Below the pieces are notes generated by a model. That model was not told the DNA's origin. It did no database searches and saw only the letters and a list, made by a program, of their open reading frames with translations. Positions 23,676 to 31,410 of a stretch of 34,594 nt of DNA are shown piece after piece; position 1 is the first letter of the stretch; each line of letters opens with the position of its first letter. A program made the position numbers and the translations under genes. The DNA is from Desulfuromonadales bacterium (GTDB lineage: Bacteria; Desulfobacterota; Desulfuromonadia; Geobacterales; Pseudopelobacteraceae), in NCBI GenBank assembly GCA_015688915.1, contig JAATGX010000077.1, forward strand, positions 1-34,594, in the 5' to 3' direction.

Positions 23676-23695
23676 GCCGGGAAGGCTTTCCCGGC
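23676..23695. terminator. Hairpin between convergent protease and small membrane gene
   Basis: Arms GCCGGGAA (23676-23683) and TTCCCGGC (23688-23695) form an 8-bp stem with a 4-base loop. On the + strand it is followed by TTATTTG, a weak T-rich end. It probably terminates the protease transcript. Confidence 0.55.
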
Positions 23696-23824
23696 TTATT
23701 TGTCCTCGAACCTCTTCCAGTATGCCGTGCGGCGGTCGCCTTCCTTACCCTCGGCCCATCTGTTTAAAACTACGAAAACCACCCCGGCGAATACCCACAT
23801 GAGAATCATTCCGGTTATGCTCAT
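23696..23824 (-). CDS. Small single-span membrane protein (42 residues)
   Basis: A short gene on the minus strand: MSITGMILMWVFAGVVFVVL followed by a charged tail (NRWAEGKEGDRRTAYWKR and FEDK). One membrane helix lies at residues 4-20. The ribosome site AAAGGAGG sits 8 bases before the ATG at 23824 and is among the strongest in the window, so translation is likely. Its stop touches the hairpin at 23676-23695. I do not recognise a family. The 337 bases upstream (23825-24161) up to rmuC show no further gene; a TGGCAC at about 23848 has no TTGC partner. Confidence 0.7.
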   Translation of the reverse strand: MSITGMILMWVFAGVVFVVLNRWAEGKEGDRRTAYWKRFEDK

Positions 23825-24161
23825 GACAGCCTCCTTTGTGTAATTTTGGCACCTCTGTGTAAGATACAGGTCTCAGGGGTTACAGTATACCATGGATAGC
23901 GGAATGTTTCTGTCAGGGCTCCATCAATGGTCAAAATGAACATGAGTACGGGATGGTATTTTCATTGCTCAAATATAACGCATATTTTATACTTCACCTG
24001 CTTTTGCATTTCGGGAAGCACATGACATCCACCCAGGGGAATCCGAGCGCCAACACCATACATAATCCAAGCCCCCGCTTCATCCATGTCCAGAAACCCC
24101 ATGCCAATTCCCCCTGCTCTACCAGGCAGACAGACCGTAAACCAGCACCGGGAGCCTCCCT

Positions 24162-25778
24162 ATGGAAATTATAACCTTCGTCGCCGGACTCGCTGCCGGC
24201 CTCTTCATCGCCGGACTGTTCCTGAAAAAACGCCTGAGCGACGCGGTAAATATCGCCCGCAGCGAAGGGCAGGTCGAGCTTGCCCTGTTGACCGAGCGCC
24301 TGACCACCGCAACGGAGGACGTGAAGCGTCTGCGGAATGACCTGAGCGAATCGGGACAGCAGGGAGAGAGCCTGCGGCGGCAAGTTGAGGCATCGCGGAA
24401 CGAGTCTGCCCAACTGGCGGAACGGGCCCGCCGTGTGCCGGTATTGGAACAGGATCTGAAAGCCGCCGCCACGAACGCCGAGGAGCAGGGGCAGCAGATC
24501 TCCACTCTGCGTCAAAAGCTGGGGGGAGCCGAATCGACCATTGCGAGCCAGCTTCAGGAGATCGCCCGCCTGACCGAAGAATCGCGGGAGCTCACGGTTC
24601 GGCACGACAGGTCGCTCGCCGATCTGCAAGGCCTGAATACCCAGTTCACCGAGGTTTCCACCACCCTGGATGCCGAGCGGAGACAAAACGATGAAAAGCT
24701 GGCCCTGCTCAATGAGGCGCGGGAACAGCTCTCGAACCAGTTCAAGGCCTTGGCGAACGAAATACTGGAAGAAAAGGCCAAGCGCTTCACGGAACAGAAC
24801 CAGGCCAATATCGGCCAACTGCTGGAGCCGCTCAAGGTCAAGCTGACCGAGTTCCAGGGAAAAGTCGAAGAGGTCTACGTGCAGGAGGGGAAGGAGCGGA
24901 GCGCGTTGGCGGCACAGGTCAAGCACCTGATGGACCTGAACAGGCAACTGTCCGATGACGCCCACAACCTGACCCGTGCCCTGAAGGGGTCCAGCAAGAC
25001 CCAGGGCAACTGGGGAGAGATGATCCTGGAGAAGATCCTGGAGTCGTCCGGGCTGCGCAAGGGGCATGAGTATCACGTGCAGGAGAGCCACACCCGTGAG
25101 GACGGCAGCCGCGTCCAGCCGGATGTGATCATCCATCTGCCCGAGGAGCGGCATATCGTTGTCGATGCCAAGGTGTCGCTCAACGCCTACGAGGAGTATG
25201 TCAACGCGGAGGATGACGCCGGCCGCGAGACGGCGTTCAAAAGGCATCTGGATTCGGTACGGGGCCATATCAAGGGGCTGTCGGACAAGAACTACCAGGA
25301 TCTCCATGGGGTAAAGTCCCTGGATTTCGTGCTGATGTTCATACCCGTGGAGCCGGCCTTCATGCTGGCCATCTCCCAGGACAACGACCTGTGGCAGGAA
25401 GCGTGGAAACGGAATGTGTTGCTGGTCAGCCCCAGCACCCTGCTGTTTGTCGTCCGCACCGTGGCCCATCTCTGGCGGCAGGAGCAGCAAAACCGCAATG
25501 CCCAGGAAATTGCCCGGCGCGGAGCGGAACTGTACGACAAACTGGTCGGTTTCGTGGATGACCTGAAGGGAATCGGTACCCGGCTCACGCAGGCACAGAA
25601 GGATTACGACAACGCTTACGGCAAGTTCGTGGGGGGCAAAGGCAACGTCATCCGCCAGGCCGAGATGTTGAAGGGGTTGGGGGTGAAGCCGGGCAAGAGC
25701 ATGCCGACGGATGTGCTTGACAGCGCCATGGAGGAACCCTCACTGCTGCCCGGCAACCTGGAACTTGTTCGTAAATAA
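24162..25778 (+). CDS. rmuC: DNA recombination protein RmuC
   Basis: A 538-residue RmuC. An N-terminal membrane anchor covers 1-20 (MEIITFVAGLAAGLFIAGLF). A long coiled coil rich in Glu/Gln/Arg follows from about 30 to 220. The RmuC domain spans about 225-500, with GNWGEMILEKILESSGL and the nuclease-like PDVIIHLPE ... VVDAKVSL stretch (D335, K337), then LMFIPVEPAFMLA and the LWRQEQQNRNAQEIARRG segment. The family limits inversions at short inverted repeats and is thought to be a nuclease of the PD-(D/E)xK type. ATG at 24162 has GGGAG upstream. Confidence 0.95.
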   Translation: MEIITFVAGLAAGLFIAGLFLKKRLSDAVNIARSEGQVELALLTERLTTATEDVKRLRNDLSESGQQGESLRRQVEASRNESAQLAERARRVPVLEQDLKAAATNAEEQGQQISTLRQKLGGAESTIASQLQEIARLTEESRELTVRHDRSLADLQGLNTQFTEVSTTLDAERRQNDEKLALLNEAREQLSNQFKALANEILEEKAKRFTEQNQANIGQLLEPLKVKLTEFQGKVEEVYVQEGKERSALAAQVKHLMDLNRQLSDDAHNLTRALKGSSKTQGNWGEMILEKILESSGLRKGHEYHVQESHTREDGSRVQPDVIIHLPEERHIVVDAKVSLNAYEEYVNAEDDAGRETAFKRHLDSVRGHIKGLSDKNYQDLHGVKSLDFVLMFIPVEPAFMLAISQDNDLWQEAWKRNVLLVSPSTLLFVVRTVAHLWRQEQQNRNAQEIARRGAELYDKLVGFVDDLKGIGTRLTQAQKDYDNAYGKFVGGKGNVIRQAEMLKGLGVKPGKSMPTDVLDSAMEEPSLLPGNLELVRK

Positions 25779-25947
25779 AGCCTTGCGGTCTCGCATCCCG
25801 TCTTCGGGGCGGCTTCTTGGTGAATGACCGAGCTGCCTGTCGTAAGAATTCAGTATTCCGGACCGTTAGTGGACTGTGGCATGCCATTAACCCGGTTGAT
25901 AGTATGCGATTATTTTGAAATAATACTTACGAAAGGGGGTGATGTAC

Positions 25948-26406
25948 ATGGTAGGCAAATTGATACTCCTTATGACTGTTTTGCTCATAACGTGCGGCTT
26001 TACGTCCCGGTCGGACGAGATGCGTGCGCAACTGAGCACCCTTCCGCAACATTACGCCAATTTTGATGTGAAGATGGCCTGGGATATAAAGGCCGTTGAC
26101 GGGAACACGGTGATCGACGGTGTCCTTCAGAATGTCCGCTATGCCACGATGGAGAACATCGAAATATGGGTTGCCGTGCTTGATACACAGGGAAAGACGG
26201 TACAGCGGGCGGCTGATTATGTTGTACCGTTGCGGCTGGACAGGGACGATACTACCGCTTTCAGCGTGAAGCTGCCGACGGTTGCGCCCCATGGTGTCAA
26301 ACTCGTTTTCACCTATAAATACGATGGGTTTGATGGCGGCGGCAATGACGGCTTTGGCGGTGGTGGAGCAGGCTGGATGCAGTCGTTTGAGTCTGAAATA
26401 CCGTGA
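25948..26406 (+). CDS. Putative lipoprotein with an FxLYD-like beta domain
   Basis: A 152-residue exported protein. The N-terminus MVGKLILLMTVLLITCGFTS is a signal sequence ending in LLITC, an imperfect lipobox with Cys about residue 16. The mature part (NTVIDGVLQNVRYATMENIE, then VAVLDTQGKTV and AFSVKLP) follows the pattern of the FxLYD/DUF3426-like beta sandwich. The C-terminus is glycine-rich (GFDGGGNDGFGGGGAG). ATG at 25948 is spaced 9 bases from AAAGGGGG; ATG at 25942 and GTG at 25939 are too close to it. It is convergent with the HD-GYP gene, 33 bases apart. Function unknown. Confidence 0.75.
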   Translation: MVGKLILLMTVLLITCGFTSRSDEMRAQLSTLPQHYANFDVKMAWDIKAVDGNTVIDGVLQNVRYATMENIEIWVAVLDTQGKTVQRAADYVVPLRLDRDDTTAFSVKLPTVAPHGVKLVFTYKYDGFDGGGNDGFGGGGAGWMQSFESEIP

Positions 26407-26439
26407 AGTCGTTTTGACACGACACCAGACGAGTCCTCA

Positions 26440-27399
26440 TCAGGCGGCCTTCTGGGCGGTCATGATCTCCGCAAACCGGTTGAACAAGTCGCTGTTGAAG
26501 GCCCCGGCTTTCGCCTCTTCGTGCATTGTCTTGAGCGCATCCGCATGCGAGCAGGCCTTGCGGTACGTCCGGTCGGTGATCAGGGCGCTGTAGACGTCGC
26601 AGATTCCGGTCAATTGCGCACTGCGGGGGATATCGTCACCCTTGATCCCGGTCGGATAGCCGTTGCCGTCGTACCGTTCGTGGTGATAACGGATAACGGT
26701 GAGTGCAACCTCACTCTTGAGTCCGTTCCGCTTCAGGAACTCATATCCCTTCTGGGCATGCTGCTTCACCTTGTAGTATTCGACATCGGAGAGGGCGTCC
26801 GGTTTGTCGAGGACCTTGTCGGTGATAAAGATCATGCCGAAATCGTGGAGAATCGAGCCAACCCCCACGTCAATCATCTCATCAGGAGCAACATTGAACA
26901 ATTTTTCGTGAAGCAGCAGGTTGAGGGCCGTCACCTGCACGCTGTGGGCATAGAGATAAAAGTTGTGACCGACGATGGATTGGAGCGATTCCAGCGCATT
27001 CGTATCGGTCGTCAGATAGTTCATCATATGCAGGATCAGGTTGCGGCTCCGGGACATGTTGGCGGCTATTTCCGGCGACTCGAACACGTCGATTACGTAA
27101 TTGACCGAGGTCTGATAAAGGATTCTCCCTTTTGCCAGACTGTTGAGGTCGTCTCTGGCGAGGAGGTTGGCCAGATTGTCCTCCAGATACCTGTTGATCT
27201 CCTCCAGGTCGCCGGTCCTGACGTACAGGAACTCCGTGAAATTCCGCTGCAGGCGGCGGCGGTCGTCGCCGGTAAACTTGCGTTCCTCGTCCTTGTAGAG
27301 AACGTAATTGTCGTTGCCCCTGAGGTACAATGCCACATCCGGAAAGCCCTCGGGATTGATGCAGTCAATACTGATGGGTCTCCAGAAACGGTCGTTCAT
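26440..27399 (-). CDS. HD-GYP domain protein, probable cyclic dinucleotide phosphodiesterase
   Basis: A 319-residue cytosolic protein. The N-terminal about 120 residues are a helical/beta region common to Geobacter HD-GYP proteins (DVALYLRGNDNYVLYKD). The HD-GYP domain has H185-D186 in ILHDFGMIF and HHERYDGNGYP at 239-249, followed by RSAQLTGICDVYSALITDRTYRKA. Metal ligands are thus kept; the usual Lys after HDxG is Met. Such enzymes break down c-di-GMP or cGAMP, which fits the presence of a GEMM riboswitch 7 kb away (inference). The start at 27399 has AAAGGA 7 bases upstream, better spaced than the ATG at 27405. No receiver domain. Confidence 0.9.
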   Translation of the reverse strand: MNDRFWRPISIDCINPEGFPDVALYLRGNDNYVLYKDEERKFTGDDRRRLQRNFTEFLYVRTGDLEEINRYLEDNLANLLARDDLNSLAKGRILYQTSVNYVIDVFESPEIAANMSRSRNLILHMMNYLTTDTNALESLQSIVGHNFYLYAHSVQVTALNLLLHEKLFNVAPDEMIDVGVGSILHDFGMIFITDKVLDKPDALSDVEYYKVKQHAQKGYEFLKRNGLKSEVALTVIRYHHERYDGNGYPTGIKGDDIPRSAQLTGICDVYSALITDRTYRKACSHADALKTMHEEAKAGAFNSDLFNRFAEIMTAQKAA

Positions 27400-27497
27400 C
27401 GACATATCCTTTGCTGGTTCCAGGGGGCGCCGTGTTCCGGAATCATGCCGGTGTCCCGCTGAAAACAAAAAACACCCTTCACCCGTGCGCTCTCAAA

Positions 27498-28742
27498 TCA
27501 CTGAATCTTGCGGATCGTATAGTTGTTGGAATCCGTTACATAGAGAGCGGTGCCATCGGTGGTGATGCCGACCGGGTATTTAAAGAGCGCCTTATCACCA
27601 GATCCATCAGTAGACCCGACACCATTATTGCCGACAGTACTCGCAGTACCCGCAATCGTCACCACACTCCAGGTCCCGTCGGGTAACGGGACCACCTTGC
27701 GGACCGTGTTGTTATTGGAATCGGTTACGTACAGGTTCGTCCCGTCCGAGGTGATGCCGTTGACGTTGCTGAAACTCGCGGCAGCGCCAATGCCATCGGC
27801 CGATCCGGTAACGCCGGCTGTTCCTGCTATCGTTGAAACCTTGTGGCTCACCCCATCTATCTTGCTGATCGTATTATTGACGACATCCGCTACATAGAGA
27901 TTTGTCCCATCGGTGGTGATGCGGGCGGGAGACTTGAAACGTGCATCAGGCCCGGAGACCGGTGGAGCGCCCACGGGCGGATTTGATCCGTTTTTGCCCG
28001 GAGAGCCCGCTATCGTGGTAACGGCATACGGCGGGGTCAGGCTTATTTTGCGGATTATCAAATTGGCGGAATCGGTTACGTAGAGGTTTTCCCGGTCCGT
28101 GGTAATGTCTATGGGGAGGTAAAAACGCGCATCTGTTCCGACTGCGGCATCAACCGCCCCGACAATTCCCACGCCGCCGGCAATGGTCGTGACAACCCCG
28201 GAGGCGATAACGATCTGGCGAATCGTATGATTATTGTAATCCGTTACATAAAGGTTTGTCCCATCCGTGGTGATGCCGCTGGGATTGTAGAAATACGCGC
28301 TGTTACCCGGTACGCCGGTCAGGGTCGCATCGCTCGCGTTTGATCCGGCTGCACCGGGGACACCTGCGATCGTCGTAACGGTTTGGGTGACAATATTTAT
28401 CATACGGATCGTATGATTGCCGAAATCCGTCACATAGAGGTTGTTTCCATCCGCGGCGATGCCGTTCACAATATTGAATCTTGCAGCGGCACCAACGCCA
28501 TCAACAGATGATTCGGGCCTCTCGCTGGCGGTACCGGCTATCGTTGAAACAATCGTCGAATGGATATCCTTGGTGACCAGAGGAAGCGGCGTTCCCTGAA
28601 CCGAACCCCCAATTATGCCCCCCTTGATGGTAACTGAAGAATAGTTGCTATAGCTCACACTGGTGTCAATCCCATTGTTGCCGCAGGCGGCACTGCACGC
28701 CGCGAAAAGAACCACCAATAAAAAACGCATACCTTTCAACAT
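27498..28742 (-). CDS. NHL-repeat beta-propeller lipoprotein
   Basis: A 414-residue exported protein. A lipoprotein signal (MLKGMRFLLVVLFAACSAAC) puts the lipid Cys at residue 16 or 20. After a linker of about 35 residues come six repeats of 55-62 residues, each with VTTIAG, a Gly/Asn-rich loop, an ARF-like turn, GITTDGTNLYVTD and N-TIRKI. Six NHL repeats make a complete propeller, a surface for binding proteins or other ligands; no catalytic domain is seen. ATG at 28742 has GAGGAG upstream. It is followed after about 98 bases by the HD-GYP gene on the same strand. Confidence 0.9.
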   Translation of the reverse strand: MLKGMRFLLVVLFAACSAACGNNGIDTSVSYSNYSSVTIKGGIIGGSVQGTPLPLVTKDIHSTIVSTIAGTASERPESSVDGVGAAARFNIVNGIAADGNNLYVTDFGNHTIRMINIVTQTVTTIAGVPGAAGSNASDATLTGVPGNSAYFYNPSGITTDGTNLYVTDYNNHTIRQIVIASGVVTTIAGGVGIVGAVDAAVGTDARFYLPIDITTDRENLYVTDSANLIIRKISLTPPYAVTTIAGSPGKNGSNPPVGAPPVSGPDARFKSPARITTDGTNLYVADVVNNTISKIDGVSHKVSTIAGTAGVTGSADGIGAAASFSNVNGITSDGTNLYVTDSNNNTVRKVVPLPDGTWSVVTIAGTASTVGNNGVGSTDGSGDKALFKYPVGITTDGTALYVTDSNNYTIRKIQ

Positions 28743-28959
28743 TCAATTCTCCTCAACGTTTAGTGGATACCCTGTCAGCGGGGAAATCATATCACAAAAG
28801 ACCACGAATCTGTATCGAAGGTTTCATGCGGGAATGATTATTGCTTGAAAATCGATTTATTGCAACTCATAATAGTACTAGACAAAATCCTGATTACTAA
28901 GATAAATCTATAATCACCATGAATACATTTCACGTCACCATCACCCGTTGCTCCAGACC

Positions 28960-29304
28960 ATGACCGAACCTCAAACACCTGATCCATCAACCTTTGGACC
29001 GGCTCTCCGCCTGATCCGAAAGCGGCGGAGATATTTCTTCGGGACCATCCTCATCTATGTGCCGGCCTTGTGGATAGCCCACTCCATTTCCCCCACGGAC
29101 AGGGCCATGGGCACCGTGTTCGGGGTCTGGGTTGTTTTCCTCGTTATTACCGCCCTCCTGTCGGCAGTAGTCACCTGTCCCCGTTGCGGAAACTATTTTC
29201 ATGTGAACGGCATGGTCATTCTGTACCTGCGAAAGTGCCTTCATTGCCAACTTAACATCGACGCGGACAAGCCGGACAAAAAAAAGAGGCTCCAAGCCCC
29301 TTGA
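28960..29304 (+). CDS. Small membrane protein with a CxxC-CxxC zinc ribbon-like end
   Basis: A 114-residue protein with two membrane helices (about 25-43 and 51-71). They are followed by CPRC (C73, C76) and CLHC (C93, C96), four cysteines arranged as in a zinc ribbon, and a lysine-rich tail. The topology suggests a cytosolic or periplasmic metal-bound knob next to the membrane. No ribosome site is obvious before the ATG at 28960 or the TTG at 28948. The 217 bases upstream to the NHL gene start are AT-rich without a recognisable element. Family not recognised. Confidence 0.7.
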   Translation: MTEPQTPDPSTFGPALRLIRKRRRYFFGTILIYVPALWIAHSISPTDRAMGTVFGVWVVFLVITALLSAVVTCPRCGNYFHVNGMVILYLRKCLHCQLNIDADKPDKKKRLQAP

Positions 29305-29342
29305 ACCGTCTGCCAGCGTGTCCGTGCCACCCGATCGTTTTT

Positions 29343-29585
29343 CTATTTCCTGCCCCTGTACACATCATAAAAATAGACAATCGAAACTATTGAACTCACG
29401 ATCAGAGCAAAAATTATATACGGTACGACAATATCGATCTTTCCATCAAAAAACAACGCACGTATAGAGGGCGATAACGAGGGGAACAGGCAGATCATTC
29501 CCAGATACAGGCCGAAACAGATGGTGACAACAGCATTGCCTATGAACCAGTAATAAAGGGTCGATGACTTTAAGGAGCATTTCAT
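29343..29585 (-). CDS. Small hypothetical membrane protein
   Basis: An 80-residue protein with two membrane helices: about 11-32 (YWFIGNAVVTICFGLYLGMI) and 50-72 (VPYIIFALIVSSIVSIVYF), and a short basic end YRGRK. ATG at 29585 has a strong AAGGAGGG site. It follows the 78-residue membrane gene on the same strand after 66 bases and converges with the CxxC protein. No family recognised. Confidence 0.72.
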   Translation of the reverse strand: MKCSLKSSTLYYWFIGNAVVTICFGLYLGMICLFPSLSPSIRALFFDGKIDIVVPYIIFALIVSSIVSIVYFYDVYRGRK

Positions 29586-29651
29586 GGCAACACCCTCCTT
29601 TTTCCCATGACACCGCGCCCGGCGTTGCATCATGGGGTGCGAGCATACCGG

Positions 29652-29888
29652 CTATGCTTTTCTTACCACGGTTTTTATCTTGTTGCTTACCAAACTCGCC
29701 ATACCTTTTACCAGACCGGTCATAAGCAAAATGGCGGGTATTGTTTGCAGCAGGACGATGAGTGCGCAGAATCCCAGGAAGATCCATACGAAGATACCAC
29801 TGTCGTCCATACGTCCCGCTACAGCCGCAAATTCGGTGGCTGGTGCAGTCCCTGCAGCTTTTTCCATCATGGCGACTAACTGTTCCAT
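29652..29888 (-). CDS. Small hypothetical membrane protein
   Basis: A 78-residue protein. An N-terminal amphipathic stretch (MEQLVAMMEKAAGT) is followed by one long hydrophobic segment at about 31-58 (GIFVWIFLGFCALIVLLQTI and following) and a basic tail. ATG at 29888 has AAGGAGG 6 bases upstream. It forms a pair with the 80-residue membrane gene downstream. Between its start and the tRNA (29889-30231) I see no other gene; an apparent minus-strand reading there is an artefact of the tRNA antisense strand. Confidence 0.7.
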   Translation of the reverse strand: MEQLVAMMEKAAGTAPATEFAAVAGRMDDSGIFVWIFLGFCALIVLLQTIPAILLMTGLVKGMASLVSNKIKTVVRKA

Positions 29889-30192
29889 GGCGTCCTCCTT
29901 TTTGAGATTGGTTTAATGTCTATGTCTTAGTACTAGCATCGGCCGTGCCAAGGAAGACCGTCATGCGGCATCAGAATCATAACCTTTCCATATCAATTGG
30001 TTACATATGTATTGCGCCGCACGTGGGGGAGCGGGCCGCCGGGATACATCAAAGGTGTATATTTTTGCCATACACCGGAGAGAGAGGAATCGCCAGCAAG
30101 TGCCCTGAGCAGGGGACTCGCGACAAGCATGACGAATCGGCGCATGTGTATAAACCTCCCCTCGCCCGAACCGGGGTTCTGCCTATCTTTCC

Positions 30193-30221
30193 TTGACAGG
30201 CACGCCTTGGTTGGGTAAATT
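30193..30221 (+). promoter_or_regulatory. Sigma-70 promoter of tRNA-Thr
   Basis: TTGACA at 30193-30198 and TAAATT at 30216-30221, 17 bases apart, lie just ahead of the tRNA. Confidence 0.75.
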
Positions 30222-30231
30222 GGCAGCTTAT

Positions 30232-30307
30232 GCCACCTTAGCTCAGATGGTAGAGCAATTGATTCGTAATCAATAGGTCGCCGGTTCGATTCCGGCAGGT
30301 GGCTCCA
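30232..30307 (+). tRNA. tRNA-Thr (anticodon CGT)
   Basis: The cloverleaf is complete. The acceptor stem GCCACCT pairs with AGGTGGC. The D arm is GCTCAGATGGTAGAGC. The anticodon stem ATTGA/TCAAT has loop TTCGTAA, giving anticodon CGT, which reads ACG (Thr). The T arm is GCCGG-TTCGATT-CCGGC. The discriminator T and an encoded CCA end at 30307. Confidence 0.97.
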
Positions 30308-30342
30308 CGTACGAATCCGGCACACCCCGAAGCCGTTCTGAA

Positions 30343-30366
30343 GCCCGCGGAAATAGCGGGCTTTTT
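30343..30366 (+). terminator. Intrinsic terminator after tRNA-Thr
   Basis: Stem GCCCGC (30343-30348) pairs with GCGGGC (30356-30361), followed by five T. It lies 36 bases after the tRNA CCA end. Confidence 0.88.
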
Positions 30367-30434
30367 CTGTACGGACCGACAGAGTGCGGCTTCAGGACAG
30401 ACGATGACACTCAAAACCCAGGGCGAGGTGGGGC

Positions 30435-31292
30435 ATGTGCGCACTACTCGGAAGGTGTGTTGCAATCCAGATGATAACCGTCATGCTGACGTTCCTGATG
30501 GCTTTCGTGGTCTTGCCCCCCAGTGCCAAGGGTGCGGATTTTGAAATCCCCCTGAAAGAGCTTCCCCCCGCCGCCGGCACGGGGTATGAGATTCCTTTGA
30601 GCGACCTGACACGGGAAGAAAGGAAAAAACCGAAAAAGCCGCGGAACAAGAACCGCGCGGAAAAGAAGATTTCCAACCATGTGGAACAGGAGACGCCCCA
30701 ACCACCATCCGTACCATCATCGGAGTCTGCCCTGCCCTCATCTTCGGCACATGAAACCGGCCAGGCGGTGGCGCCTGCCGCGCAGTCGCCCCAAAAGCCG
30801 GCACTGACCGGGAAGGAAGAAAAGACCAACAACGGCACTACCGACAAATCCGCGGCCGCCGCGGACAAGATCGTAATCGTTCACGAACCCTACAGTTATG
30901 TGGTTGCCGGCAAACCGACCGTCATTGACGCGGTCATAATCAGTTCTCCCGGCGCGCTCCGGTCGGTTCGCTGCCGGTTCCGAGCGGCCGAGACGGGCGG
31001 CTATGCCTCTGTGGCCATGCAGAAAATGCCCGGCTCCACCTACACATACACTGCAACGCTCCCCCCCCTTTCCCAGGGCTCAAACCCCTTACGCTACAGT
31101 GTCATTGCCACGGATGCATTGCACAAGGAAACCCGCAGCCGGGAGTTTGTCACGCCCGATCGCGCAACATCGGTGGTTCCGGGATGGCAGTTGGAGACAT
31201 CTCAGGGGAAAATCAAGGTATGGCTTGAAGACCCTCCCAACCCCCTGGTGGGCTTTTCCGATACACTGGTCGAGGACACCGGTAAACCCTGA
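30435..31292 (+). CDS. Exported protein with disordered linker and Ig-like C-terminal domain
   Basis: A 285-residue protein. A hydrophobic segment at about 13-30 (MITVMLTFLMAFVVLPPSAK) is a signal peptide or anchor. Two short repeats EIPLKEL and EIPLSDL follow, then about 80 residues of Lys/Pro/Ser-rich, likely disordered sequence. The last about 130 residues (VVAGKPTVIDAVIISSPGAL, then YTYTATLPPLSQG and YSVIATD) look like an Ig/fibronectin-type beta sandwich. The start at 30435 has GAGGTGGGG upstream; ATG at 30471 would begin right at the hydrophobic part but lacks a site. Function unknown; envelope role likely. Confidence 0.75.
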   Translation: MCALLGRCVAIQMITVMLTFLMAFVVLPPSAKGADFEIPLKELPPAAGTGYEIPLSDLTREERKKPKKPRNKNRAEKKISNHVEQETPQPPSVPSSESALPSSSAHETGQAVAPAAQSPQKPALTGKEEKTNNGTTDKSAAAADKIVIVHEPYSYVVAGKPTVIDAVIISSPGALRSVRCRFRAAETGGYASVAMQKMPGSTYTYTATLPPLSQGSNPLRYSVIATDALHKETRSREFVTPDRATSVVPGWQLETSQGKIKVWLEDPPNPLVGFSDTLVEDTGKP

Positions 31293-31330
31293 CGGCGCAG
31301 GAGGGTGCAGGCGCATGACTCGTTGACGAC

Positions 31331-31372
31331 AAAAGACCGGGAATCCATAACGGAAACCCGGTCTTTTGTTGG
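31331..31372. terminator. Bidirectional terminator between convergent genes
   Basis: Arms AAAAGACCGGG (31331-31341) and CCCGGTCTTTT (31357-31367) are a perfect 11-bp inverted repeat with A and T ends, so it can terminate transcription from both sides, here between the exported protein and the MuiA-like gene. Confidence 0.88.
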
Positions 31373-31410
31373 GTGGACCAAAATCTGTTCTGACGATGCG
31401 GCATTGACCT

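Noticed and set aside
23845-23862. TGGCAC that could be a -24 element
   Set aside because: No TTGC or GC at the required 10-base spacing.
23994-25490. 498-residue minus frame opposite rmuC
   Set aside because: Antisense shadow of the conserved RmuC domain.
30232-30307. tRNA-Thr as an integration site
   Set aside because: No integrase, no repeated tRNA 3' end and no foreign-looking genes are visible beside it.
29993-30325. Minus-strand reading frame of 110 residues containing LPESNRRPIDYESIALPSEL
   Set aside because: This is the familiar false protein made by translating the antisense strand of a tRNA gene; it covers tRNA-Thr at 30232-30307.
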